Origin: Erinaceus europaeus | Lineage: Eukaryota > Chordata > Mammalia > Eulipotyphla > Erinaceidae | Assembly: GCF_950295315.1 (NCBI RefSeq) | Contig: NC_080162.1 | Location: 69,438,962 to 69,502,961 of the forward strand | Length of the DNA stretch: 64,000 nt | Direction: 5' to 3' | Part shown: in pieces, positions 1 through 10,634 of the stretch | Numbering within the stretch: position 1 is the stretch's first letter | How the letters are laid out: every line of letters starts with the position of its first letter | Notes under the pieces: generated by a model | What the model was told of the DNA's origin: nothing | Database searches by the model: none | The model's input: only the letters and a program-made list of their open reading frames with translations | Program-made: the position numbers and the translations under genes

Positions 1-710
1 CTGTGTTAGGGCTTAAGAAGGCAATAGGTAGTTGTCATTATAACTACATTATTTGGCAATTGGGTTAACTTTGAAAATCTTATTGTTAGGATTTGCTGTA
101 TCATACAACACTTTACCATAATTTTTTCTCCTTTAATGCTATTTACATATAGCTGTATCTTATAAAGTAACACCACCAGTTGTTTCTGTTATCCCTGGCC
201 TAAGCTTATAGGTGATTTCATATTTCAAAGAAAAAGTCATTATTAGAGATGCATTAACAATTTGAGCCCACTGTTAAAATCAATCTGATTACCAATTTGA
301 AGTATTAAGTGCTTAGATTGAAGGAATCTATATTCAGAGCTAAGATCTATTCATTGAAAAGTTTGAGACATTCAATACATTTTCCCCTCTTATATTAATT
401 AAATAGTGACTTGTGAGACTGTGAGTTAATAGGAGTGCATATTAACACCATTCCCACCACCAAAGGTCTGCGTCCCTTCCCACTACAGACCTACAGTGAA
501 GCTGAACATCTACCCTCACCCTCACTTTAGAGATTTTTACTTCAGTGCCATACTCCAAACTCAGTCAGATTCTGCTTTGAATTTCCCTTTCCGTTCTTCT
601 TTCTCAACTTCCTTTTATGAGTGGGATCATCCCATACTCTTCTTTGTCTTTCTGACTTAGCTCCCTAACATAGTTCCTTCTAGCCCTATCCAAGATGGGT
701 CAGAGAAGGT
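1..710 (-). mobile_element. L1-long 3' UTR, antisense
   Basis: Read on the minus strand this runs from just after the L1 ORF2 end (the antisense of ggatgatcccactcataaaagg near 600-640) into a long untranslated tail. Positions 240-340 match, in reverse complement, 15660-15735, and positions 1-180 match 46110-46250 in the same antisense sense. It links ORF2 directly to the long-UTR sequence found elsewhere in the window. The element continues beyond the left edge. Confidence 0.75.
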
Positions 711-1077
711 GGGTTCATTGATCTTAATAGTTGAGTAGTATTCCATTAAGTATATATACCAACTTTCTCAGCCATTCATCAATTGTAGGGCACCTGAGTT
801 GCTTCCAGGTTTAACTACTATGAATTGTGCTGCTATGAAGATAGGTGTACACATAACTTTCTGGGTGGGTGTTATGGAGTCCTTAGGATATATCCCTAGG
901 AGAGGGATTACTGGGACATATGGGAGGTCCATTTCTGGCCTTGTGAGGGTTCTCCAGACTGTTCTCCATACAGGTTGGAGCCATTTGACATTCCCACAAC
1001 CTCTCCAGCATTTATTGCTGCTATTGTTTTTGATGTATGACATTCTTACAAGGGTGAGGTAGTATCTCATTATTGTT
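711..1077 (-). pseudogene. L1 ORF2 C-terminal remnant
   Basis: The minus strand encodes the C-terminal end of L1 ORF2, with the cysteine-rich CWRGCG segment, MDLPYVPVIPLLGIYPKDS and IAAQFIVVK, followed by the 3' UTR at 710-1. Frame is partly intact over about 100 codons, but the upstream catalytic domains are absent. It is an inactive fragment. Confidence 0.8.
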
Positions 1078-1140
1078 GACTTCATCATTTTTAATAGCTC
1101 CGTAGTATTCTGTTGTGTATATATACCACAACTTTACTGC
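1078..1140 (-). mobile_element. Short L1 ORF2 3' fragment, antisense
   Basis: Sequence tttttaatagctccgtag and tgttgtgtatatatacc repeats, in antisense, the ORF2 end seen at 19420-19470, although the adjoining remnant already contains this segment at 725-765. It is therefore a second fragment or a local rearrangement next to the main copy. Confidence 0.55.
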
Positions 1141-1615
1141 ATTATTATAGACAAGCTAATCACCAAGTCCAGCTTGGAATCAAGTAGCAGCTACCTCAAG
1201 ATGAGAAAAGTGTCAGAGAACTTCCTGCCTTCTCTAAACTACCACTGGTAGTGTCCTGCCATTTACTATGTTCTCCTTGTAGAGGAAAAAGCCATATTCA
1301 AGCTCTATGGCGTTATGCCTCATCAGTTGAATGCCACACTCACTCTGTTATAAGAGGACACTGCATGATATGAATGTGGACAGATTTTAAACTCATGTTC
1401 ACCAATTCATCATTTGAGCTGTTCTGCCCATTATCCTTATACCTTTATGAGCTCTTATAAACAATATTTTCACCTACCTGCTTTTTAGGGGCCTAAGACC
1501 AAAGAAATACCCACCTAAACTGAATCCAACATCTCAGAAACTTGGAAAAATTAGTGAACTCATGCAAGGAGTTCATAAAAATCTTAGTGGAGTTTTTTAA
1601 GTCTAAGAACGGGGG
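1141..1615. other. No gene or repeat recognised
   Basis: AT-rich single-copy-looking DNA with no convincing ORF, splice pattern or repeat family that I can name. Confidence 0.5.
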
Positions 1616-1788
1616 TTGACGAGACAGCATAATGGTTATGCAAAAGACCTTGATGCCTGAGGCTTGGAGGTGGGTCCCAGGTTTAACAACCAGCACCACC
1701 TTAAGTCAAAGCTGAGTCTCTGGTCTCTTTCTCTTTCTATATCATTCTCTCCCATGAAAATAAGATAAATAAAATATTTTTTAAATAA
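1616..1788 (+). mobile_element. SINE-IV copy
   Basis: Shows agacagcataatggttatgc at the head, a degraded B-box region (gggtcccaggtttaacaac), the agctgagtctctggt body and an AATAAA-containing tail. This fits a tRNA-derived SINE transcribed by RNA polymerase III. Confidence 0.65.
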
Positions 1789-1801
1789 ATCTAACACCCT
1801 A

Positions 1802-1930
1802 GGGAAGGGGAGACAGCCGTTATGCAAACAGACTCACACCTGACACTCCAAGGTCTGAGGTTCAATCCCTCACAGCACCATAAGACAGAGCTGAACAGTG
1901 CTTTAGTAAAAATTAATTAATTAATTAGAG
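1802..1930 (+). mobile_element. SINE-IV copy
   Basis: Head gagacagccgttatgc, B-box-like aggttcaatccc, the agctgaacagtgctttagt body and a TTAA-rich tail. It sits directly behind another copy of the same family in the same orientation. Confidence 0.65.
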
Positions 1931-2135
1931 TTTCACTAATTAAAAAAATAAGTCTGACAATCTAACAGTATTTTTGCTAATTTAAGATTATTGCTGCAAT
2001 AGGGCCTGGGAATTGTCTTGATCCAGTTGATTGGACTTTAGTTCCACTAGTGACAGGATGTAAACTTTCTTGCCCTCAGTAGTCACTGTTTGCATGGGAT
2101 ATGAAATTAGAATCTCATGTATAATATCAGGAACT

Positions 2136-2422
2136 GTTTTTTTATTGCCACCGCATTATCACTGGGTCTCAGTGCCAGCAATACAAAACCACTCCTCCAG
2201 GCAGCCATTTTTTTCCTCTCTTTTTTTTTTTTTTCTGTTTTATTTGATAGGAAAAAGACTAATTGAGAACAGAAGAGGAGAAAGAGAGAAAGAAAGATAG
2301 CTGCAGACCTGCTTCACCACTTGTGAAGCTCCTCCCCTACAGATGGCAATGAGGGGTTCAGAACTGGGTCTTTGCACATGGTAACATATGCACTCAACCT
2401 GGTGCACCTCCTTCAAGCCCCC
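2136..2422 (-). mobile_element. Antisense SINE with E-module
   Basis: From left: a decayed E-module, a T-run, the antisense purine body (agaggagaaagagagaaa), cctgcttcaccacttgtg, and an antisense promoter head with gcactcaacctggtgcac. The order is that of an antisense SINE-I/II carrying the E-module at its 3' end. Confidence 0.65.
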
Positions 2423-2530
2423 TGTAAAATAACTGATTTTGATTAAATTAATTTTGAACACTGTAAATGGATTGTTTCTGTGGAAACTATGAGCCCGAGT
2501 TAATTTAGATATGCAGAGACATTAATAAAG

Positions 2531-2735
2531 TCTTTTTTTTTTTTTGCTTCCAGGGTTATCACTGGGGGCTTGGTGCTGGCACTATAAATCCACTGCTTCT
2601 GGTGGCCATTTTTTCCCCCATTTTATTGGATAGGGCAGAGAGAAATAGACAGAGAAAGATAGACACCTGTAGACCTACTTCACTGCTTATGAAGCAGACC
2701 CCCAGCAGATGGGAAGCAGGGGCCTGAAGTCTTTC
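2531..2735 (-). mobile_element. Antisense SINE with E-module, head truncated
   Basis: T-run, E-module (gcttccagggttatcactg to ctggtggcc), ttggatagggcagagagaaa and gacctacttcactgcttatg are all antisense SINE landmarks. The promoter head is missing or merged with the following CA tract. Confidence 0.6.
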
Positions 2736-2757
2736 TATTCCTCTACATCACACAGAT

Positions 2758-2761
<4 letters not shown>

Positions 2762-2821
<60 letters not shown>
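2762..2821. repeat. (CA)n microsatellite, about 30 units
   Basis: About 60 bp of uninterrupted CA dinucleotide. Confidence 0.95.
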
Positions 2822-2822
<1 letters not shown>

Positions 2823-2908
2823 ATACATTTCCTCTTGATTAAAAAAAAGAACAGAAACAAAAGAGCCAAAAACATAGGAAAAGGGAGGACAAAATGGACA
2901 GAGCGATA

Positions 2909-3235
2909 AAAATAATATTTGTTGTGTCCTGGAGCCCCACTTCCCCAGAGCCCTGCCCCACTAGGGAAAGAGAGAGACAGGTTGGGAGTATGGATCGACC
3001 TGTCAATGCCCATGTTTAGCAGGGAAGCATTTACAGAAGCCAGACCTTCCACCTTCTACACCCCACAATGACCGTGGGTCCACACTCCCATAGGGTTAAA
3101 GAATAAAAAAGCTATCAGGGGAGGGGATGGGATACAGAGTTCTGGTGGTAGGAATTACGTGAAGTTGTACCTCTCTTATCCTATGGTTTTGTCAGTGCTT
3201 CCTTTTTATAAATAAAAATTAAAAAAAAAAATGTT
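2909..3235 (+). mobile_element. L1-long 3' end, 5'-truncated
   Basis: Starts at gttgtgtcctggagccccac and runs through gccctgccccactaggg, cagaagccagaccttccacc and agggttaaagaataaaaa to the terminal tttttataaataaaaatt and an A-run. This is a typical truncated L1 3'-end insertion. Confidence 0.75.
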
Positions 3236-3715
3236 GGTGAGTCAAGGCCAAATACTAGACTAGAAACTCTAAAAACTCAATCTCCCTGGGTGTGGTAGGT
3301 GGCACTCTACCATGAAAATAGCTCTGGACTCCCACACATGTCCCAAAAGGATTCTAAGGCTAATTAAAAATGTGCCTGCATCCAGAGGATAGAACACAGA
3401 TCTACAACTCCAGATGCAAAATTATTCTTTAATTTTAAAAAGATTACCTCTTTCCTTGTCCAGAGAAATCAGTAATTTCTAGGAAACTAAACAGGTCTCT
3501 GCAACCCAAAGAATATTGACTTTTTTTCCTGATGATATCATTTGTTGTTTTCCTTAATGTCTTTTATTGCATAGGGTTTCTCTCTCTAAGATATGAGAGT
3601 GCCTTACAGTAAAAAAAAAAAAAAAAAAAAAAAGTGATGCACTAGAAACTCCAGGTGCTACCTCCCGTCTTCTGTCCGCCACATCAGGAAATGTCTTCTA
3701 TCTGCTTTCCTGTGT
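3236..3715. other. Unassigned DNA with a 23-bp poly-A run
   Basis: No gene recognised. A pure A-run lies at 3611-3633 without a recognisable retroelement upstream of it. Confidence 0.5.
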
Positions 3716-3910
3716 TTGCGTTATTTATTTATTTATTTATTTATTGCCTCCAGGGTTATTGCTGGGGCTTGGAAATCTTTTTTTTTTTTTTTTTCCACCA
3801 GAGCACTGCTCAGCTCTGGCTTATGATGATGGTGTAGGGGATTGAACCTGGGACTCTGGAGCCCAAGCATGAGAGTCTCTTTGCATTCAACCCCTGTACA
3901 TAATTTATTT
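3716..3910 (-). mobile_element. Antisense SINE-IV with partial E-module
   Basis: A (TTTA)n tract is followed by gcctccagggttattgctgg (E-module end), a T-run, and antisense SINE-IV landmarks gagcactgctcagctctgg and gattgaacctgggactctgg, the second being the antisense B-box. The E-module is thus joined to SINE-IV as well as SINE-II. Confidence 0.65.
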
Positions 3911-3932
3911 TTAATGAGGTAAAGACCTTATT

Positions 3933-4018
3933 AGATGTATTATATATATATATATGTATATATATATACATATATATATATAATACATCTCATATATATA
4001 TATGAGAGAGAGGGAGAA
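3933..4018. repeat. AT-rich near-palindrome plus GA tract
   Basis: Positions 3933-3990 start agatgtattata and end tataatacatct with alternating TA between them, forming an inverted repeat that is perfect apart from a 2-bp slip at the centre. A TA and then GA tract follows to about 4018. Confidence 0.85.
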
Positions 4019-4059
4019 AGTCAATGAGAGAGAGCATTGCTCCACCACCCATGTGTTTC

Positions 4060-4165
4060 CACTTGTTTTGTCTTTATTGCTTTCATGATGACACTGGGAA
4101 TTGAACCCAGGACCTCATGCATGAAAGACATGTACTCTGCTACTGAGCCACATTCTAAGCCCCAT
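4060..4165 (-). mobile_element. Antisense tRNA-like SINE, decayed
   Basis: Contains gggaattgaacccaggacc (antisense B-box) followed by actctgctactgagccaca (antisense A-box region). Family not assigned. Confidence 0.5.
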
Positions 4166-5180
4166 TTATATCTTTATAGGCATTAAGCAACAGTAGAAGA
4201 GAATCATTACTATTTGCTCAGAATTTAATGTGTTCCAGAAAATATGTTGTTGACCAGTATCTCCCCTTTGCAGCTTTTCATTCCTTTTGTTTGATTTTTT
4301 CAGTGTTTTTTGTTTTATTTTGTTGTCTCCTTCTTATTTGTATCTTTGTGTCACAAGGACAAGAGAAGAAACATAAATGCATTCTGAGAAAAAATGAAAG
4401 GATAGTGAGTCACCTTATACAATGTGCTCCTTTCCTTCATGAATTTTGAAATGCTATACCAAGTTCATTGTATCACCTCCTCCAACCCTGCTTCAGTTCA
4501 ATTTGATTCATTCTATAAGAATTTTCTTCAAGCCAGCTTTTCCTGTGTGTCTCATGGGATATATGAGTGACAAAGGAAGCTCTGTTCAGGACCCCCTTTC
4601 CACCTCACTCCCAGCCCCCTGACTGCCTCTGTGCAGGTTCCCCCCCCCCCCAGGTGGCCTGGCTGCTGCATCTGGTCCTTTGTTAAGGGTGACAGCACCC
4701 TGATTGTGTATTTCTTTTCTCATCGAAACAAAATCGTTGGTGTTCCACAGGAACTCTGCTGTATAAAGCAGCATCTGGTCCTCTGTGATAAGGAAATCAT
4801 TAATTATTTTGAAGACTCCTAACTCATCTTGCCTGCTGTGCTGTATGGAAACATGGGCCTTCGCTCACACGATAGCCCTGCTTTCACTAAAGTGAAGCAC
4901 CTGCAGCTTGGGGAAGCTAAAATCCCCTTCCAATTAATTTATTTACTAATAGAGTTGTAAAGTGACTACTATATGTTAGGCACTATTCTAAGGACTTAAT
5001 GCTCATTTATCTTTAGACCCTATATGGGGTCAAGGGTGCAAAGAGTAGATAATGTCCTGGTTCTTGATTCAAATGCTGGTTACCTGGGTGTATTGTCTGT
5101 GGAAATGTGTCCATTGTGCACTTACAATATATGTGTTTATGTAAGTTGTTCTTCAAGATGAAATAAGAAATGCCAGTGCT
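4166..5180. other. Unassigned DNA, one MIR/L2-like patch
   Basis: No gene seen. Around 4955-5035 the words actatatgttaggcactatt and aaggacttaatgctcattta resemble an ancient MIR or L2 segment, but weakly. A C-run lies at 4641-4650. Confidence 0.4.
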
Positions 5181-5185
5181 GTGAT

Positions 5186-5348
5186 CAAAGAGAGAACTCA
5201 CCAAGTATGGAGTGTGCCTTGCCACGTGTATAGCCCATGTTCAAGTCCCAGCACCACATAGGAGTGGTGTCAGGCACTGGGGGAAGCTCTAGTGCTTTGA
5301 TATTTTTCCCTCTCTATTTCCCTTTCTGTCTATCTCAATAAAAAAGCA
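5186..5348 (+). mobile_element. tRNA-like SINE, decayed
   Basis: Shows a B-box-like catgttcaagtcccagcac, a pyrimidine-rich body ending ctgtctatctcaataaaaaa. It fits a diverged relative of SINE-III/IV. A short (CA)n lies at 5381-5395. Confidence 0.5.
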
Positions 5349-5419
5349 CCATTAGCAATGAAGCCACATATATATGAGGACACACACACACACACTCTCC
5401 CAGAGTAGTGGATGGAGGC

Positions 5420-5545
5420 TGTTATTTTATAGATGAAAGGACAGAGGCCAGCAACTTGCTTATGGTTATCTAGCTGAAATGTCCCACCCAAGACTGGAAG
5501 CCAGAGATGGTGCTGGACTCCAGGTTCTCAGCTGCATTGCTGCTT
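5420..5545 (-). mobile_element. MIR SINE, antisense
   Basis: ttttatagatgaaaggacag, gcaacttgcttatggttatc and gactccaggttctcagctgc follow the antisense MIR core in order, including the conserved central part. Ancient mammal-wide SINE. Confidence 0.65.
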
Positions 5546-6320
5546 TTTAGTGTATGATCTTCCCAGGGAGAGTTATGGCTGACAGAGAAGAAAGGGAAAT
5601 ATCTGTCTTCTCTCACAGCTACATCAGACAAGAGTCCTAGCCTGATCACCATTTATGGTTTGTTCTCTGAAGAAAAGAAGGTTCAAACCAGGAACCCAAG
5701 AAACAGGAACTCTTGCCTGCTGCTTCCTCTTCGGGGTGGGCTGTGCCCAAGTCAAGCTGCTGACACAGTGACCCTGGAAGAATGCACAGGCTAGCCCAAG
5801 TCAACAGGGCAAAGATAAAGATGTGTAAGATCACATGAAGCAGGTCAAGAGCAACCTCCAAGGAGAGCAGTAGCTGTCAGGTGAGTGAAACCCCCAGCCT
5901 GGCACCTTTGACTCATCAGGTCCTTTCCCTCCTTCCCTAATCTGATTCTGTAAAATGAGACAAAATTCAAATGGACTAGATGACCTAGACCTTATAGGCA
6001 GATATCTGCACTAATAAATCCATCCTCTCCTACTCAGCTCAGAAAATGTCCCAACCTATCCCAGGCAAGAAAAACAAAAAAACAAACAAAAACCACTTCC
6101 AAGGCATATCTGAAAGTAAGAATTTAGTGTGGCTTTTTCTGTCTTCTCTGGTTGTGTCTCCAGGTGTGGATCTCACATTCCTACTATCTATTGCTGTCTT
6201 ACCTTCATCAACACTACAAAAAAGGACATTTGGCTCTGCTAAGTGTTGGGAATTCCTTTCAGTTTTGGAGAGAGAGAAAGAGAGAACTAGTATCTCAGAC
6301 ATGCACTAATCATGCACTTA
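5546..6320. other. Unassigned DNA with a possible MIR-like patch
   Basis: Open frames of 60-87 codons occur on both strands at 5646-6415 but none shows a recognisable domain. At 5930-6005 gattctgtaaaatgagaca and tggactagatgacct resemble a MIR-type tail. Confidence 0.4.
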
Positions 6321-6522
6321 GCTGCAGTAGGACAAGAAGACAGACGGTAGTAGGTACAGCAATGGGTTCTTATAAATCATATCCAAGGATATGGGTTCAA
6401 TCTTGGGTACCATAACATAGAAACAAAACAAGTGGAAATTCATGTACAGTGAAGTAATTGTTTGGTCTCACTCACTCACTCATTATTCACTTAGTGTATC
6501 ACTCTCATAAAAAATGAAATAA

Positions 6523-6612
6523 AAATTGGGCTGAGGAGGTGCCTCACCAGTAAAGTCACATGAATGTGACTGACTGTACTCAATCCTTGACACCAAAAAA
6601 CGTAAAAAATAA
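6523..6612 (+). mobile_element. Decayed tRNA-like SINE
   Basis: ggctgaggaggtgcctcacc and gtactcaatccttgacacc sit at A-box and B-box spacing, followed by an A-rich tail. Low-copy look; family unassigned. Confidence 0.4.
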
Positions 6613-6867
6613 AAGGCAAGGGACGTTCTCTAGCAGTTGCATTTTTAAAAAATCTCTATCTTGACCCCTCCCCCCTTTATTTCTCATTTATGTGGACAGT
6701 GTGTTTTGGAATGTCCTGTAATGTTTACATTCCCATAAACTGATTGGATTTAAAATTTAAAGGACAGAACAAAAGTATGAGTTTTTTCCTAGGAGTTCTG
6801 GGATATATCTGTTTATTATCAGAAGTCTGAGGTAACTTATCTTTTCCTCAAGTATTCTACCACATGT

Positions 6868-6902
6868 GTCACTCTCTCTCTCTCTCTCTCTTTCTCTCTC
6901 CA
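6868..6902. repeat. (TC)n microsatellite
   Basis: Nearly pure CT dinucleotide, ending in a wider pyrimidine tract to about 6920. Confidence 0.85.
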
Positions 6903-6920
6903 TTCTCTCTCCCCTTTCTA

Positions 6921-7620
6921 TGTATCTCACTATGGACATTCTCAAGCTAATTCTGAATCCATGTACAAGACCTTGGAATCTATGGCACCACAGGACAAAA
7001 CAAAAACAAAAGGGAAACTCAGTGTAAGTCTGATAAACAGGTGAGGCAGTTGGAAGAAGGGAGGGAAATAATAAGGAGTAGTGGAAAGTATATCAAGAGT
7101 TTTAGAAAGGTATCCAGTTTACATAGTCTCTGAGAAAAATCTGAGTTAGCCTAACAAAGCTAACATTGTTTCCTAAGGAAGCAAGTTTGATTTATTTAAC
7201 CACTTGGAAACTTTCAAATACAAACTGAAATAAATTTCTCATTCAGTTTGTTAAATTTTATGATCTTTTTCAATTAAGCATGCAAAAAAAGAGTAATTTA
7301 GAAATTTCAAAAAATCCTCATAGTGACTATTGTGATTTTTAAATTATTCTTAAACGGATTCATCTTGACAAAATTTACAAAAGGAAGGACCATAATTCTT
7401 TAAATATAAAAGCCAGCTGGAGTTCCAGATGGGGGATGCCCACAAAGTATTTACTAATAACCAGATGCAGTGATTTAACCCTTAGTGCTTTTAAAGAGAC
7501 AATTAGAAGAGTTTAAGCCTTTGTGGATTTAAAGAAACAGAAGCTGGTCTGAGGACATTTAGTCTTCTCTGAATTCAAAGAAGCCGTAATTAAAGTCAGA
7601 AGCTATTGCCAGAAAAATCC
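6921..7620. other. Unassigned AT-rich DNA
   Basis: No ORF, repeat family or splice pattern that I can support. Confidence 0.45.
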
Positions 7621-7624
7621 CCCT

Positions 7625-7969
7625 CTTGGGAGAGATGACAACAAAATGGATAGAACTCAAAGTGATTATATTAAGCAAAATAGGTAAAGAGATGATAATT
7701 TTGCCTTCTTTTAATTATTGTTTTGCTTTTAAGATTACTTAAACACCATATGATGACTTAAATTTATGGATTATTAAAACAAATGAACTTGCAAGAAAAT
7801 TAAAAGGTAACCAAACTGTCTCTCAGATTTCTTGAGAACTATAGTGGAACTATACTTTGGTAGACAGCGTGGTGAGTCACACATACCCTGTATGGGTGTG
7901 AAAATCTTATAGTTTTGTAAAATGCTGGTAAATCACTAACAACAAAAATAAAAATATAGGTGGATAATA
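7625..7969 (+). mobile_element. L1-old 3' end
   Basis: acaaaatggatagaactcaa, gtgattatattaagcaaaat and a tail with accaaactgtctctcagatt match the L1 end seen at 21110-21400 and 28660-28890. It is decayed and carries no ORF. Confidence 0.6.
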
Positions 7970-7980
7970 AAGTTGAAATC

Positions 7981-8188
7981 GGGGCCAGGTGGTGACACAC
8001 CTGGTTAAGTGAATACCTAACAGTATGCAAGCACCCAGGTTCAAGCTCCTGGTCCCCACCTGCAGGGGTAAAGCTTCCTGAGTGGTGAAGCAAGGCTGCA
8101 GGTGTCTCTCTGCCTTTATCTCTCCGTCTCCTCTCTCAGTTTCTCTGTCTCTGTCCAATAGTAAAATTAGTAAAAATATTTTTTTAAA
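7981..8188 (+). mobile_element. SINE-I copy with TSD
   Basis: Head ggggccaggtggtgacacac, B-box caggttcaagctcc, conserved ggtccccacctgcagggg, pyrimidine body and A/T tail. The flanks aagttgaaatc at 7970-7980 and 8189-8199 are an 11-bp target-site duplication, showing L1-type insertion. Confidence 0.9.
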
Positions 8189-8370
8189 AAGTTGAAATCT
8201 ATCTACTTAATATAGTCAAAAGAAATTTTACTATATTATTACCTTCCTATAGTCTCTACCAAGACTGTCCAACAATTAAAATTTGTACCTAAGACTATGA
8301 ACATGTATCTTAAAATAATTATCAAGAGGTACTGAAAAAGACCTCATGATCATAATGAGAAACTTTTTTA

Positions 8371-8610
8371 GGAAGTCGGGCGGTAGCGCAGCGGGTTAAG
8401 CCCATGTGGTGCAAATAAGAATCCAGGTTGGAGCCCCAGGCTCCCCACCTGCAGGGGAGTCGCTTCACAGACGGTGAAGCAGGTCTGCGCCCTCTGTCTT
8501 CCCCTCCTCTCTCCATTTCTCTCTGTCCTATCCAACAACAATGACATCAGTCCTAACTACAACAATAAAACAAGGGCAACAAAAGGGAATAAATAAATAT
8601 TTAAAAAATA
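8371..8610 (+). mobile_element. SINE-II copy
   Basis: Well preserved: ggaagtcgggcggtagcgc head, a changed B-box ggttggagcccc, ggctccccacctgcagggga, tctgtcctatccaacaaca and the acaaaagggaataaataaat tail. Confidence 0.9.
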
Positions 8611-8808
8611 AGACAAAGTTTTTAAAAAAATTATTATGAAAATGTTTAAAGAAGCAAAGCTTCAGAAATTACTAAACCAAGATAGTTTTGTATCATCTGT
8701 ACTAACCCCCTGTCCATGCTCTGTGATGGACCATTTTGAAGCAAACCTTCACTTTCACCTCATTTCATCTGTAAGCAGTTCAGTGTGTGATTCTACCATC
8801 TAAGATAC

Positions 8809-9172
8809 TTATTTATTTATTTATTTATTTATTTTAGCCTCCAGGGTTATTGCTGGGGCTCGATGCCTGCACCATGAGTCCACTGCTCCTGGAGGCCCTT
8901 TTTTTTTTTTCTACTTTTGTTGCCCTTGTTGTTGTAGCCTTGTTGTGTTTATTGTTGTTGTTGTTGATGTCGTTCGTTGTTGGAACAACAGAGAGAAATG
9001 GAGATAGGAGGGAAAGACAGAGAGGGGGAGAGAAAGATAGACACCTGCAGACCTACTTCACCACCTGTAAAGCTACTCCCCTGCAGGTGGGGAGCTGGGG
9101 GCTCTAACCGGGATCCACTGGTCCTTGTGCTTTGCGCTACATGCGCTTAACCGGCTGAGCTACCGCCCCACC
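8809..9172 (-). mobile_element. Antisense SINE-II with E-module
   Basis: A (TTTA)n tail, a complete E-module at 8837-8897 (gcctccagg to cctggaggc), cttttgttgcccttgttg, ggcgcttcaccacc-type body and the antisense head acatgcgcttaaccggctga. The E-module lies at the 3' end of the SINE. Confidence 0.85.
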
Positions 9173-9319
9173 CCCAGGGTTATATTTTTTAAAAACCTAT
9201 TACTTAAAAGTATGTTACTAAGTCATAGAAGCCAACATGAAAAGGCTAGTGGCAATGTGATTCCAGTGATACAACATTCTGAAAAAGGTCTGGACTAAAG
9301 AATTGAATCTCTTAGCTAT

Positions 9320-9465
9320 TGGGAGGTGGGAGGGGCCTCAGTAGTAGATTGTAAGACTGTACATGAGGCCTTAGGCTCAATCACCAGCATAAGTGGAGCA
9401 CTACTCTAGCTTCTCTCTCTCTCTCTTTTAATTTCATTCTCTCTCTCATAAAATAAATTAATCTT
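9320..9465 (+). mobile_element. SINE-III-like copy, diverged
   Basis: gggaggtgggaggggcctca head, B-box-like ggctcaatcaccagca, agtggagcactactctagc and a CT-rich body with an AATAAA-type tail. Confidence 0.5.
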
Positions 9466-9564
9466 TTGTTTTTTCTTTTTTTTTCTAATAAATCTTTTTT
9501 TCAATTTATTCCTTTTGTTGACTTTCTTGTTATTGATGTCGTTGTTTTTTTGTTTGTTTGTTTT

Positions 9565-9660
9565 TTCTTTTAACAAAAGTGAGAGATCACTCTGTGTATT
9601 GAACCTAAGACCCCACACATCCAAGTCCCAAGCTCTACCTACTGAGTAACCTCATCAGCT
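9565..9660 (-). mobile_element. Antisense tRNA-like SINE fragment
   Basis: gtgtattgaacctaagacc (antisense B-box) and ctctacctactgagtaacct (antisense A-box region) at normal spacing. Family unassigned. Confidence 0.45.
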
Positions 9661-9684
9661 ACCTCTTAGCTATTCTCAATTTAT

Positions 9685-9850
9685 TTATTATTTTTAAAAT
9701 TTTGAAAGAACAGAGAGAAATTGAGAGGGCAAGGAGACATTTGAAATATTTCTTCATCATTCATGAAGCTTCCCTCATGCAGGTGAGGACCAGGGTCTTG
9801 AACCTGGATCCTTGCACTCAAACAAGTGTGCCACCACCCAACCCCCTCCT
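9685..9850 (-). mobile_element. Antisense SINE-I copy
   Basis: agaacagagagaaattgaga, tcatgaagcttccctcatgc, ggtcttgaacctggatcc (antisense B-box) and a degraded antisense head. Confidence 0.6.
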
Positions 9851-10091
9851 GGTCCCAGCTATTCTCAAGAGAAACTGTAAACTTAGATGTACCACAAAAA
9901 TAAAGGAGTTAGTGAAGGAGTAGAAGGGGACTTTGGCTTGTGAAATTTGGGGATCTCTTATTGACCTAATCCTCTTAAATCAATACCTAGTCCTGAGATA
10001 CAAAAAAGTCAGACTTTCTGAGTCATGATTTTCTCAGCTGTAGAGTGAAGTGTTGAAATGAAAAATATCATTGATCCCTTCATTATTATAT

Positions 10092-10634
10092 GATGGTGTG
10101 AGATTCAAAATAATGTCAAAGGCTAACATGATAAACCATAAAACACCTAGAATCGCCAAAACTATCTTGAGGAAAAGAAACAGAAATGGAAGCATCACAC
10201 TCCTAGATCTCAAACTATATTATAAGGTCATCACCATCAAAACAGCCTGGTACTGAAACAAAAATAGATACACAGACCAGTGGAACAGAACTGAAAGCCA
10301 AGAAGTAAACCCCCACGTTTAAAAGACATCTAATTTTTTTTATAAAGGAGCCAAATTTGTTAAATGGAGGAAGGAGTGTCTCTTCCATAAATGGTGCTGG
10401 GAAAATTGGATTGAAACATGCAGAAAAATGAAACTGAACCACTTTATCTCACCAGAAACAAAAATCAACTCCAAATGCATCAAGGGCCTTGATGTTAGAC
10501 CAGAAACTACCAAATACTTAGAGGAAAACATTGGTGAAACACTTTCCCACCTAAACTTCAAGTACATCTTTGATGACACAAACCCAACTGCAAGGAAGTT
10601 GGGACTACATCAAACTGAAAAGCTTAGACCAGGG
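10092..10634 (+). pseudogene. L1 ORF2 fragment with shared stops
   Basis: Encodes the part of L1 ORF2 downstream of the reverse transcriptase, with [37 protein letters not shown] and YLEENIGE. It carries a TGA at 10254-10256 in place of the Trp of the usual WYWN and altered bases at 10319-10340. Both are shared with the copy at 13782-14205. At about 10600-10635 the ORF2 sequence jumps into the middle of the long 3' UTR, joined at a short aaaagc-type microhomology, so about 900 bp of ORF2 and the proximal UTR are deleted. Confidence 0.8.

Noticed and set aside
2762..2821. Tandem repeats considered as a CRISPR-like array
   Set aside because: Simple dinucleotide tract without spacers; the genome is mammalian.
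8371..8440. SINE heads considered as real tRNA genes
   Set aside because: They have A- and B-box words but no foldable acceptor stem, and are followed by SINE bodies and tails.
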